The notes under the pieces: generated by a model
The model's input: the letters and a program-made list of their open reading frames with translations, nothing else
What the model was told of the DNA's origin: nothing
Databases searched by the model: none
Translations under genes and position numbers: made by a program
Shown here: positions 35,653 through 46,812 of the stretch, one piece after another
Layout of the letters: every line of letters starts with the position of its first letter
Position numbering within the stretch: the first letter of the stretch is position 1
Assembly (NCBI RefSeq): GCF_022201045.2
Contig: NC_068560.1
Coordinates: 38,837,001-38,901,000, forward strand
Direction of reading: 5' to 3'
Source of the DNA: Citrus sinensis
Lineage: Eukaryota; Streptophyta; Magnoliopsida; Sapindales; Rutaceae
DNA length: 64,000 nt

Positions 35653-35874
35653 TTTTCTTTTAGAGTAATGATATAGTCACAAACTCTTGTATAAATTTAT
35701 CTTGTACAAACTGATGTAGCATGATAAAATTGGTTAAATTAAATATCTCTTGGGTCACATGATTTATTTTCATTATTTTATATTTTTATTTAACCAATGA
35801 ATTGATGACACATCGGTTTGTATAAAATAAGTTTGTACAAGAGTTTATGGTTGTATCATCACTCTTTTTTTTTA
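35653..35874. mobile_element. MITE with about 55-bp inverted ends, MULE-like
   Basis: Element about 35663-35864 (202 bp). The left end (GAGTAATGATATAGTCACAA continuing to ACTGATGT) matches the reverse complement of the right end (GAGTGATGATACAACCATAA continuing to ACCGATGT) over about 55 bases with scattered mismatches. Flanks TTTTCTTTTA (35653-35662) and TTTTTTTTTA (35865-35874) agree at 9 of 10 positions, compatible with a 9-10 bp Mutator-type duplication, although T-rich flanks make this weak. There is no coding capacity. Confidence 0.8.
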
Positions 35875-36886
35875 ATGTTAGATTATAGGCATCAAAGTGA
35901 AATACCTCAACTTTTTTTTTCTGAGAACATGATTATTGGAATAATTTGGTCATTTTATGTTGTAAAGTTAAAATAATCAAATAAAACTTAGCTTAAACCA
36001 ACTTTAGTGGCCAAATAGGGTCAGAGAAACCTAAGTGAAAAAAAATTATAAGAATGATTTAATTGATTAATTGTCCATATTTTTTTGACTTTTTGTTGAT
36101 TTGTATTTATTAAAAAATATGTGAACTTATTGTAATTATTTTTTAGAAGTGGGATGGATTTAAAAATAGTGTAGTGGAAATATTAATACCCATAAAATTA
36201 GTGGATCTCTCATATCTTAATCCTTGAATTTCCTTTATTAATTGGAAGAACCAGCCCATCATTGGTAATTAAACTTACTCATCAATGAAAATCGTTTTCA
36301 AACTTAGGCTCCATTTAAAATTGAGGTTGAAATACTATAAGTAACTTATTTCATAAGTATTAAAGAAAATGGTGTTTGTTAACTTTTTTAAAAAAAATTG
36401 CTTATTTCATGAGTTTCTTTATTTTGACAAAAATGATCTCTCATGTCTTATTTCATCAATTTTTTTTTCTAAGCAACTTATCAAATAAGTCATTATACTT
36501 TTTTAAAATTTCTAATATAACCTTTGTATTTTAACAAAAAAAAATTATATTTAATTTTTTATATATCCTTATGTACAAATAAGAGAAAATTTATATTAAT
36601 GTCAATTTTTGCCAATTATATCATAAACAACACTTTCATAATAAAATTTGTCAAACACATGTACACTGCTTTTTAAATTCACAACAACTACAACAATATA
36701 ATTTGTCAAATATCAAACTACTTTTTTAATTAGTATTTGAGCTTGGGATTGCAGTGGTTGATAAAATAAGTTGTTTTTGTTGTGCTGAGAAAATAAGTCG
36801 CTAAAAAAATTAGAAACTAGGTGTTTGGTAAATTGTATTACCACAATTGTTATGAGTTTCAAAAGAAGATTACATATATCAGGTAA
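35875..36886. other. AT-rich spacer between two MITEs
   Basis: No gene. A region around 36308-36830 starts GGCTCCATTTAAAATTG and has GTGTTTGTTAAC / GTGTTTGGTAAATT motifs that recall hAT-like MITE ends, but no matching pair was resolved. Confidence 0.4.
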
Positions 36887-37551
36887 TTTTTATTAGGGTA
36901 AAAGCTCATTTAGTCCCTATATTTTGAAGTTAGTGTCCGTTTAGTCCCTATATTTTTAAAAATACCTCAAACCATCCCTACCATTAAATTATTGACACTT
37001 TTGCCATTATCTTTTGTTCCTTTTAACTTATTTTTATAATATTGCCCTATTATAATAATTTTTTAGACATTATTAAAAATAAAAAAATAACCCTATTATA
37101 ATAATTTTTTTAGACATTATTAAAAAGAAAAAATAAATTACCAGTTTAACACCAAAAAATAAAATAAAATAAAATAAAATATATTAATTTTTGTGGAACA
37201 CACTCTTGAGTTAAAATATTAATTTTTCTAAAAAAATTGATAATGTAATTTTTTACGATATTAATTTTTTAGACATACGTGAGCTTTCACAAAAATTAAT
37301 ATATACCTTTTTTGTTTTTATTTTATTTTTGAGTTTAATTTGATAATTTAATTTTTTATTAATATCCACAAAAGAAACATTATTGTAAAAATGTAATATT
37401 GTAAAAGCAAGTTAAAAATAAAAAAATAATAATGGCATAAGTGTCAATATTTAGTAGTAGGGACGTTTTGAGGTGTTTTTAAAAATACAGGGACTAAATG
37501 GACACTAACCTCATAATATAGGGACTAAACAAGCTTTTACCCTTTTTATTA
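36887..37551. mobile_element. Mutator-type MITE with perfect 9-bp duplication
   Basis: The element is 36896-37542 (647 bp). The left end GGGTAAAAGCTCATTTAGTC and the reverse complement of the right end GGGTAAAAGCTTGTTTAGTC continue as an inverted repeat through TAGTGTCC and ATTTAGTCCCTGTATTTTT-like sequence for roughly 90 bases. It is flanked by TTTTTATTA on both sides (36887-36895 and 37543-37551), a perfect 9-bp target-site duplication as in Mutator-like elements. The interior is A/T-rich with a further inverted core around 37050-37330 and no open frame. Confidence 0.93.
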
Positions 37552-40130
37552 TTAAAGTATCGTTTTATTATACAATGTCCAAAACAAACACAAGTTTAAG
37601 TTACTTTTTATTTTTTTTAGTAAATTTAATAAATTTTATGGAAACTTTTTTTTTCTTTTTTAAACACACAAATTGACATAAATTGAAAAAACTCAATCAA
37701 TCAAAATCTAATAAACTTTATAGTAATTTTTCTTTTCCTTTTAACCTAGCTAGCCTGTCAAGCTCCTGTGTTGCTGCAATCTCTCCAACCACCACTCTAT
37801 GTTCATTTTTTTCTCATCGAACCACAGCAAGTCAAGACATACCACCATCGCCACTACACTCAAAATCTTCATATCCACCTGTCCATAAGCTTCCACAAGT
37901 CGCTGCCACTGGAGTTCACCACCACCACCGCTCTAGTCACCATCAGTTTCTAGTCATTAACCCCAACCCAACAACTCATCGCTACCAGCAAAAAGGATTT
38001 CTCTGGCCAGAGAGGGACTTTTCCTCTCTAGCTAGTGACTTTTATTTGGCTAATTTTCTTTTATTTCATTTTCAGTCTCCCTTTTATTTTATTTTTATGT
38101 TTTATGTTTTAAGTTTTCCTAGTTTTTCTGTTTTCCTATTTCTTTTTTCTTTATGGTAGTTGTTTTCCTTGTTAATTGTTGGTTGTTATTTATGTTGGGG
38201 CAAGAGAAAACCTTTTGTGAAAATCATCACCTATAAACCCAAAAATATTTATGTTGTATTATCAAAAATCAATAACATAATTATGCTGAAATGTACGTAA
38301 ATTCATAACGCTTAATTCCTCTCTAAAGTAGTGTGGTTGGCCTTCCAGATTTACACGTTCTCCTAGAGAGTCATTTAGTTCTCTATACGCTCTTTCTCTG
38401 ATGATAAGATTTAAAAAAAAAAAAAAGATACGTGTGATATAGACAATTATTTCATGTTGTCACTGAGTATTCATAATTTTGTCCATCAAAGAATTAGAAT
38501 AATATTGGGTCTCTCTACATTAAAGGCTCACACCCTATTAGATACATTAAAGCGCATAATACCGAAAACCTAAATAGATCATTTTTAATTAGGCTTAACC
38601 TTATATGATAGTTTGCAACACATAATTATTCACATATAAGCCTAACGTTGGATTAAAGATCCAACAATATTGGATTAAAAAATCAACAGTTTATTTGCTC
38701 CTCTTGAGATCCTGTATGGTCATAGATGGTATCAACTCAAAATTTGAATTGGAATCACGTCAATGTTCAAATTAGAGGGGCGTGCCTGTGTTGGAGTTGA
38801 TGAAGGGCTCTAATAGTGGTGCATTGATATTCTGACGACTTGATGCGAATACTCTAGATAAGGTGGTTATGTTGTGGTTATGTTCACATCAAGAGATTTG
38901 TTCGGAATATTCTAGATGAGGTGGTTATGTTGTGGTTTTTTTATTGTGTTTGTAGCTAGTATTGTGTTATGACGTACTGTGTTTTGTATTATTATTTTTC
39001 TTCTGCCACTAGGAAAAGAAGTTTCACCCGCATTTGTTGAGATTGACAGCAATCCGTAAAATTCCTCTGTATTTTAAGTAGTTCCAATAGGCAAAATTCC
39101 TTTTTTTTGGGTTTGTAATTGTTAAGAGTTGTCTTAACTCAGGCTTGAGTCATAGGTCTTATCTTAAATATTGTAGCTTAATGTAATCATGTATTTATGC
39201 CTGTGTGCCACTATATTGTTGGCCCTTATTAGTCATTAATGAAAGACACACTTTCTTGTCAAAAGAAGAAGAAGAAGAACAACAACAACAATAAAATTTA
39301 TAACATATTGTAGAAAATTTGATAAAATTCATAGCATAATACATAAATAACATAGAAAGTAAAGAAATATTATAGGGTTATGATTTTATAGTAGGGTTTA
39401 TGAAAAAATATAATATAATAACATTTTTCTTTTTAATAAAATAATAAGGTTGTAATATGAATTTTAAAGAGCTAAGTAATTTATCTAATAAATTGTTTTA
39501 AAAAAGTAAACTTCTATTTGATTCTAAAAGTTACTGTCAAAATAGAGAAACTTATATAATAAATAGATTTTAAATAATTTACCAAATACCAATCTTGTTA
39601 AAACTCATCAAATAAATTGTTTATACTGTTTTAACCACAGCCCTACTAGGATATCAAAATTTTATTTTCATGTCGCAAAATTACGTAAAAGATCTCAAAT
39701 TATGAAAGTGATGTCATTATATCTTTAGTTTTTATATCATAAGTGCCATTCGGAGATATGCATTCAATTAATCTGCTTGGGTGGTTACAATACTTTAAAA
39801 TGCAGTTGCTGAATGCACCATGAGTACCTTACATTAGTGCATGTAAATGGCGATGAGAGCGACGAATATTTGAAGATGACATTTTTTCTATTTCTATGCA
39901 TAAGGTGAAAGCTCTTCGAATGAAGGCCCCAGGCCCCAGCCATAACAGGGACAGGGCCCAGGCTCGAATAAACCGAGGCCTGCATTAGCAATAGCCAATG
40001 GTAGCCAATGGCATCATTCGGCTGTTACTGCGTACAAAGTACAATTGGGGGTGGGGTTGAGTTGGGTTGGGCTTTGTTATAGTGAGTTAGTTTTAGCCAC
40101 AACAAGAAGGAGAGAGAAAAGTGTCAAAAT
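37552..40130. other. Spacer with unassigned repeats
   Basis: Holds a 158-codon plus-strand frame at 37683-38159 that is Ser/His/Phe-rich, low in complexity and matches no family I know; I do not call it a gene. At 38840-38945 the motif GAATAYTCTAGATRAGGTGG and following TTATGTTGTGGTT occurs twice about 60 bases apart. The stretch 39080-39280 ends in CTTTCTTGTC then an AAG/AAC-rich tail and may be the 3' end of an old retroelement. The last 100 bases are likely promoter of the gene at 40131. Confidence 0.4.
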
Positions 40131-42161
40131 ATGCAATTGCAATTGCGAAGCAGCTCCTCGGCCTCCGCTTTGTTTTCAGCCGTACAGGTGAAGCCACCGT
40201 CATCGCCACCGGTTCGTGTAAAAGCCCTGTTCACAAAAAATCCGGGCTCGGGCACCCTAAAAAATTCCAATTCCAATACCAATCCCAATCCCAATCCCAT
40301 GGCTTCTAATCCTAGGTGGGCACAGAAGACTGTAACTCTCCCTCCACTTCGCCGTGGCTGTCATCTCATTACCCCTAAGGTAAAGTAAAGGAAAGTAAAC
40401 TGTAAACCTAATCTCACTTACTTAAAAACCTTATTTATTTACTTTCAACCACCCCCCCCCCCCCCCCCTCCCCGAATCCCACTTCTTCATTCTTCAAATT
40501 ACAATTTATGTATGGAATCAGATAGTGAAGGAAATCGCGCAAGACTTGTCAGAATTCAAGTGTGGCCTTGCGCATCTCTTTTGTAAGCCCCCTACCCCCA
40601 TGTGTTTGGTTTATTGATATTATTCACTAATAATTTTTTTTCTTATCATTTCATGTTTTCAATGTTCTGTATTTTATTATTATTATTTGACATTTCAGTG
40701 CTGCACACAAGTGCCTCTCTTACTATTAATGAGAATTATGACTCTGATGTTCGGGATGACACCGAGACTTTCCTCAACAAAATAGTCCCAGAGGTTGGTT
40801 CTTTTGGGCTTTGGCCAGTGCTTTCGACATCTTTTCCGTTTCACATTTGCTCAATGCTTCAGTAGCTTTATTTCGTGTCTTTATTACAGGGGAGATCAGC
40901 TCCTTGGAAGCATACCCTCGAAGGTTTGTGTGGTTTTTTTTTGGGTTCAATCTCAGCGGCATTGTTACATAAACTTTTCTTATCGCTTTTGTAGTTCTTG
41001 TCGTCCATAATTTTGCTGGGTGCTTATGTTGATTTAACTGTTGCAGGCCCAGATGACATGCCAGCACATATTAAATCATCAATGTTTGGTTGCACACTCA
41101 CGTGAGAATATCCCTTCTCTACACTTAGAGATTTTGAATTGCCTCTTTGCTTTCAAATTTTGTTGCCTGATTGCAGTCCTTATCTCTTGCAGGATTCCAA
41201 TCACAGATGGGCAGCTAAACATGGGAACTTGGCAGGTGTGTAGGAACGGTTTAGGTTTCCGTAATTATTCGTTGTCTTGTTTTCTATGGTCAAAATCTAA
41301 TTTTCATGTGAATAGATTTTGTATTTAAACAACGCGAACATGGTCTGGGGAAGTTTAATACTTATCAGTCTAGTTTCAATGCCAATTATAGAATGAACTT
41401 CAAGTAACCATTACGAACACGTTGAAAGCTATTTACGAACACATTGTAATGAAAGAAGTGTGTCCAGTTTCTGTAATCATAATAAGAAGACGGTTAGGAA
41501 TAAAATTTGGCAGAAGCACCGGATAAGTGGCAAAGATGGGTAGACAAGTCACCCAGAGGATATCCTTCAGGAACTCCTGATAAATACTGAAAAATTTTTA
41601 ACAAAAAGTTGACATTTGGTATAATTTCTTTCTAGAACCTAATGTTTTGGGGAGCTCTCATGTCCTGTCCCTAGCGTAAGGTAAAACGTCAAAAGTGGTT
41701 TACTGTTGAGAGCTTTGACTCTATGAACATCTGCAAAATTCATCCATCCCAGGAATCACCTTGAATGTTGTGGTCATGTGATCCAGTACTCTTTATGGTG
41801 TTTGATGTTTAATTTATTACACTAGGGTATGTTTACCTTGACTCACAACGGACTGCGTGTTAAGGTAGTGATATTGCCACTCTTATTTTTTTCCCCCATC
41901 TTCATCGACAACAATTATTATAATTTCCCAACTATGATAATTTCAGGAGCTCCATGGATGTATGTTGCTGCTCACGTCACTACTCACTAGTGCTGATTGT
42001 GTGTTACACAACTGCTTGATCTGATCACTACCTTAAATTTTGCCCAACTTGTAATATATCTTAATTCCATCTTTTATGCAACCCCTCAGGGAATATGGCT
42101 GTGCGAGCATCGCGATGCACCCACTCCTCGCAAAGTCGTCATCACTCTCAATGGAATATGA
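40131..42161 (+). CDS. YjbQ/UPF0047 family protein
   Basis: Member of the universal YjbQ (UPF0047) family, sometimes annotated as secondary thiamine-phosphate synthase; the true plant role is not established. Seven exons: 40131-40379, 40522-40582, 40699-40793, 40890-40923, 41047-41101, 41193-41235, 42090-42161; phases agree, 202 residues. The conserved core starts near Met57 (40299): LPPLRRGCHLIT, LHTSASLTINENYD, W-K-H-TLEGPDDMPAH, IPITDGQLNMGTWQGIWLCE and HR near the end; the conserved histidines and acidic residues form the putative active site. The core is about 146 residues, near the bacterial length of about 140. The extra 56 N-terminal residues are Ser/Pro/Asn-rich with basic residues and few acids, as in plastid transit peptides; initiation at Met57 would give a cytosolic form. 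Confidence 0.9.
40449..40474. repeat. Poly-C tract in the first intron of the YjbQ gene
   Basis: About 18 consecutive C, one T, then four C. The complementary G run is a strong G-quadruplex candidate. It lies in the intron after the transit-peptide exon. Confidence 0.9.
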
Positions 42162-42663
42162 TTCAAATAGGAGATGAGTGCTTTTGTTCTGTTACTTTTC
42201 TCCTTTTGACTGAAATGGTTAATGGCGTGTAATGAATGAATGTAAACATAGCAAGAAAGAAGTGTCTATGTTGTTGTTGGGATGATGTATGCAGTGAGGT
42301 ACATAATTTCCTTAATGTATGTAATAAACCCAATCCACCCTTCTTGATATGTATTGCCTTAAGGGTTGTATCAAAATGTTTTGTTATATCGAAAGTGTTA
42401 TGGAAACAGAGACGGCATTGAACATTGAATAAGAGTGGAATGGATGGAGTTCATTCATCAATCATCATCGAGTCAATAATTATTTATTTATAAACAGATT
42501 GAACAAACAATCAGGTACAGGAATGGATAATGTTAGATGGAAAAACAAACGGTTAGAATAATTGAAGTGGAAGCCAAGTCATTGACTGGAGGGAGAAGGT
42601 ATCTAGTGTGCGCGCGTGTGTGTATATATCTACAAGATGAAAAGAGAGAAATAATAGCTAGAA
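42162..42663. other. Convergent spacer YjbQ / calmodulin-like gene
   Basis: About 500 bases between two convergent stop codons; contains the 3' untranslated regions of both genes and a short alternating CG/TG stretch at about 42609-42623. No other feature seen. Confidence 0.55.
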
Positions 42664-43374
42664 TTAGTGCATCATTAAAGAGAACTCTTCAAAGCTGAGG
42701 ACGCCATCACCGTTGATATCAAAGGGTCTGATCATAGCTTTACAGTCATCAATGGACTTGGACTCACCGAGACCCAGACGGGTAAGCATCCTCTTGAGAC
42801 TAGCCGGGGTGATGCTATTGGAACCATCCATGACGTAGAGCGCAAAAGCATCCCTGAGCTCGCAGTTCTTCTCCTCCTCCTCCTGATTACCCTCCATCAG
42901 CTTCAGAAACTCATCGAAGTCCAATACCCCATCTCCGTTTAAATCGGATGATTGAATGGCAGCTTCGGCATCAGCCACGGAGATGGAGAGTTCCCCGCCT
43001 CCGCCAACCGTCATTAAACAGCTCTGTAACTCTGCTGCGGTTATCCTTCCATCTCCGTTCTCGTCAAAGAAGTTGAACACCTTCTTCTGAAGCTCCTCGT
43101 CGCTCCCGCTGCTGCTTTCAGTTTCGTCCTTTAAGACAAGTGAAAGTGAAAGAGAGCCCTCCTTGTTGTCTGCCTTCTTTGTCTTTGGGGAGAATGACAA
43201 TTTTCTACGTAATCTTTCAAAAGAAGATTGTCCTCTACCTCCATGGCTATGGGCCGTAGCGGCCTCAGACTTCATGATTATGATTGGCTTTTTTGAATCT
43301 GAGATGACAGCTCTAGCACTTGATGAAATCAACAAGAGAAACAACTGATCGCAAAACTTTGGAATTAGGACCAC
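42664..43374 (-). CDS. Calmodulin-like EF-hand protein
   Basis: Calcium sensor of the plant CML group, intronless, 236 residues from the first Met. EF-hand loops: EF1 DENGDGRITAAE (about 104-115), EF2 SDLNGDGVLDFDE (about 143-155) and EF4 FDINGDGVLSFEE (about 218-230) keep the canonical acidic positions; EF3 (about 180-192, YVMDGSNSITPAS) has lost calcium ligands and should not bind. So three functional sites are expected. Met34 (start 43275) gives a hydrophilic basic/Ser N-terminus (SFERLRRKLSFSPKTKK) that could bind membranes or be phosphorylated; starting at Met1 adds a hydrophobic FLLLISSSA segment. A TATA-like box (complement of CTATATATATACACC, about 43431-43445) lies upstream of both starts. 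Exact CML orthologue not assigned. Confidence 0.9.
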   Translation of the reverse strand: MVLIPKFCDQLFLLLISSSARAVISDSKKPIIIMKSEAATAHSHGGRGQSSFERLRRKLSFSPKTKKADNKEGSLSLSLVLKDETESSSGSDEELQKKVFNFFDENGDGRITAAELQSCLMTVGGGGELSISVADAEAAIQSSDLNGDGVLDFDEFLKLMEGNQEEEEKNCELRDAFALYVMDGSNSITPASLKRMLTRLGLGESKSIDDCKAMIRPFDINGDGVLSFEEFSLMMH

Positions 43375-43430
43375 TAATGGATGAAAACGAAATTAAGGTT
43401 ACGTTGTTCAACTGTGTGTGCTGCGAAAGG

Positions 43431-43445
43431 CTATATATATACACC
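43431..43445 (-). promoter_or_regulatory. TATA box of the calmodulin-like gene
   Basis: The minus strand reads GGTGTATATATATAG about 60 bases upstream of the first possible start codon (43374). Spacing allows a short leader of about 30 bases to 43374 or about 130 bases to 43275. Confidence 0.6.
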
Positions 43446-43913
43446 TGCTCCAAAAATGACAAGAGGGAATAAGATGATATTGTTTTTTTTTATTATACGT
43501 AATGAGTAGTCAGATAGACGTGGAAGATATACCTAGCTACTATTTGTTACTTCAGCCTGAGAATTTGAGAATTGGGATAGAATGTTAAAAGTACGCGGTT
43601 TCGATCAGGAAGGAAAGAGTTGTTTATTTCTAATAAAAATTATGGATATATAGGAAGTTACGGTGGTTGCTTGGCGTTGGCCACTTGTTTGTTTGTCTTT
43701 CTCCATTTTTTTTTCCCATACCAGAGGCGGCCGCCGCTGCGCGTTTGGGATGTTTCCTCCCGCCTGCTGTTTTACTTGAGACTTGATAGTTGCAATTTGC
43801 AATGTAAGACGAATCCAGACCATTCCGGTCTTTTGGAAATCTAGTAACTTTTGTCTTTTTACATCGCCCCAGAGAGCAGAAAAAATCATCCAGATATTAT
43901 TATTAATTTAGGA

Positions 43914-44285
43914 TGGAGTTATTTTCAATCCATCAATTTTATCTTTACACCCTATTTTTAATTTTAAAAAATTATTAATTAACTATTTCTTTTCTTTTTT
44001 CATAATTTTATTAATTTATTTAAATATATTTTTTAGTTACGAATAATTAGTATTATTAATTAAGAAAAATAAATATCAACAAATTTTTATCATATACACC
44101 AAGAAAGATTAAAAAAATTTAAAAGAGATTAAATTTGAATGTTTAGTTTGCACAATGTGAGATTAAAGAGAATATGTAATAGAGAAAAATATTAGTGAAG
44201 GTTAATTTTAAAATTTTAAATTAACAAATTTATTTTTAAAATAGGTATAAATAAAAATTTTGTAGATTTAAATATTCTCATCTAT
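43914..44285. mobile_element. Second member of the 29096-type MITE-like repeat
   Basis: The left end (GGAGTTATTTTCAATCCATC) is an imperfect inverted copy of the right end (reverse complement AGATGAGAATATTTAAATCT). The internal GTTTAGTTTGCA, AGAGAATAT and TTAATTTTAAAATTTTAAATT segments align with the copy at 29096-29655. Shorter than that copy by about 180 bases. No coding capacity. Confidence 0.6.
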
Positions 44286-46626
44286 TAATTTATTACGTTA
44301 CGGGTAGGTTTTTATTTAAAATTTAATTTATTGTTTTTGAGATATTTTATAGTGAATGAATACTTATCATTAAATATTAATTTTTAATATTTATCATTAA
44401 ATAGTTTAAATATTGATGTCCAGCTTTTAGTTGAAGGAAATATCTCTCCCAATTATTAGATGCCGAATAACGTGGAAATGAACAAGCAATATAATAAACG
44501 TGGTAAATTATTAAATTAAGGGAAATAATAAACACTCGATTCAATTTAAATTTAAATTTGGAGTAGTGCCAGCAAAGGGCGCTGTTTCAGTTGTTGGTTT
44601 CTTGTGTTGACACGTGTTTTCCTTTTTAATTCATTTATGGCTACTGAATTTATCGTAATATCCTTATTAAATATTCTTCTATGAAGCTTTAATTTAATAA
44701 GTGCTTACGACAAATGTTTTATGACAAGTCCAGCTTAAGAGATAACCATCCTGAAATTTGCAAAACTTTTGTTTTTTTTTTTTCCTTTTTTTCCCGGTGT
44801 TATACCGAAAATTTTATTTATAAGCAGATGTAAGACATTTTTTTAGGGTTGAAAAAATTGGAGCAACTTTTAATTGGTGTGTATTTTTGTCGGGAAAGAA
44901 TGAAAGTGGTTTGAAGAGTTATTGATGATTGATGGGTGAGAGAGAGGGTAATTCCGATTGATGAAATGGAGAAATCCAGTGCGTTTAGCGAGACGGACGG
45001 AGGCATGAGGGCCCGAGTGGCCGAGTGGGTGGACAAAAATTGACGAAGAGAAAAGGAAACAATGGATTGTAAGGATAAATTTATAATTTAAAAATGATAT
45101 TTTTGTTGTAATGAATATAAGTTTGGAGTCATACGTAAACCAAGTGGGGGATGAAACTTTTAAAATAATCAAATAGACACTTGTCTGACTCCAAACACAT
45201 CCACGACTGAGACACTGGGGCACTCTTTAAATATGTTGCGAACAAGCTCTGTCGGTCACCGTCACGGAGACGAAAATGTGATCTACTATGTTCTATAGAT
45301 GTAATATTTGGTCAGTCCTTACAACACTCGTTAATTCCGCGTGTTCCATTCCTTCTTTCTACACGTGACAAACAACTCGTACATATCATGAACGATTAGT
45401 AAACGGTCAAAACGCATTCAGAGCTTTCTATGTTTCACCAATCACCATCATCGGGCCGCTATTTTAATTTCATATGCACTTGTTTCTGTTTCTGTGTGCG
45501 TTCTATTGAACCCAAGTATTACCCGAAACCTGCTACCAACCGTCTAGGAATAAATCTCTTTTCCTCCTAACGTTTACAATAGGTTATCATTAATACACTG
45601 GCTTTACGACACTTTGGATTTTGCACGTAATCTGTGTTTGTCGATATATCTTATATGATAACATAATAGATTAATACAATTTTCGTCTCATTTTGGTTCA
45701 GGCAAAAAAATCATGAGAGCTTCACTTTGAGAGGTGGTTCAGTGATTAATCACTCAAAAGTAGTTTTTTGGGATGGACAGAGTTGGGATGGTCCTATAAA
45801 TAAAGTAGTCGTTAGAGGCAACACCAATTGTAGCTGGCGACAACACTCTGATGGTCAAGTTAGATGAAGGCGGAAGAAGATAATGTGATTAAGGGAAAAC
45901 CTTAAACAAGAGAAATTTTGAGTGTTTGTGGGAATGATAAATCTTATCTTAATTGTTGGACTAACCTAACCTTATAAAAGGGTGCCATGAGGACATCTTA
46001 ATTTTTTTTGGACACGTGGCAAATTGTTATAAGTTGTTCCTCTCCTCAGGTAGTGGCTATGGAGCAATTTAACTATTTAACTTGAGTTCTTTGGGCTCTT
46101 TAGGGTTAAACACCTAATCAATTGAAAGATTGTGCCTACTGATAACATGTCTTAATCTCTATTATTTTAGGTACATGTGACTATTGAAGAGATATTTTGG
46201 GGTGGTTCTGGACCCCTGGTGGGAACTGCATTGTGTTGATGCCTAACAATTTTGGTGGAGGGTTGTCACCGTTATAATGATCTTCTATTGATATGTGGTA
46301 ACTTTAAAATATTTTGCGAGACATTTTCTGCATTTTTCAGGTTATTAAAGTGGCTCATTCTCTCTTCATGAGATACTCTTGCTCTTTCAATTTTATGTTC
46401 AATTTTATGTTCACATCTTGTAAGGGCATATTGGACATGGGGGCTTTTGCATACATGTCACACTATAATTGTATGACGCAAATTTTACCACCAACAAATA
46501 CCAATTATCACCTGTATACCATGTCTCTACATTAATCATTTCTCCCACATTCATTAAATGAGAGATTGTTTTGATAATTTAATTGCATTGCATATGTATT
46601 ATCCAATATAAATATTTTGAGCTTGG
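44286..46626. other. Gene-poor spacer
   Basis: No recognised gene. The part at 44870-45220 is less AT-rich and holds overlapping minus-strand frames of 72 and 117 codons (one with HPLGHSGPHASVRLAKRTGF), unmatched to any family and without clear splice structure; it could be a captured gene fragment. The sequence 45700-46330 is also of non-random composition but unassigned. Confidence 0.4.
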
Positions 46627-46812
46627 GCAGCAGTTAGGGGCGGAACAAGCCAATTTTGGCTGGAGGGGCCAAATAATTTTTTCAAGCCTACAAAATAGGT
46701 ATTTTATTAATATATATTTATTTTAATATAAAATATTAAATATTAAACTTTTTTTTTTTACAGGAGCCATAGCCCATGTCAGTCCCTTAATAAATCCGCC
46801 CCTGGTAGGAGT
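46627..46812. mobile_element. Small hAT-like MITE with degenerate 8-bp duplication
   Basis: The element is 46635-46804 (170 bp). The left end TAGGGGCGGAA pairs with right end ATCCGCCCCTG (reverse complement CAGGGGCGGAT). Flanks GCAGCAGT (46627-46634) and GTAGGAGT (46805-46812) match at 6 of 8 positions, as expected for an old 8-bp hAT duplication. The interior is A/T-rich, non-coding. Confidence 0.82.

Noticed and set aside
37683..38159. 158-codon plus-strand frame
   Set aside because: Ser/His/Phe-rich, low-complexity, no family resemblance, no splice structure; probably chance in CT-rich DNA.
44818..45223. Minus-strand frames of 72 and 117 codons
   Set aside because: Overlap in different frames, no known domain; kept only as a possible captured fragment in the spacer note.
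45700..45760. Box A-like GGTGGTTCAGTGATTAATC suggesting a SINE or tRNA gene
   Set aside because: No box B at the right spacing, no tail and no flanking duplication.
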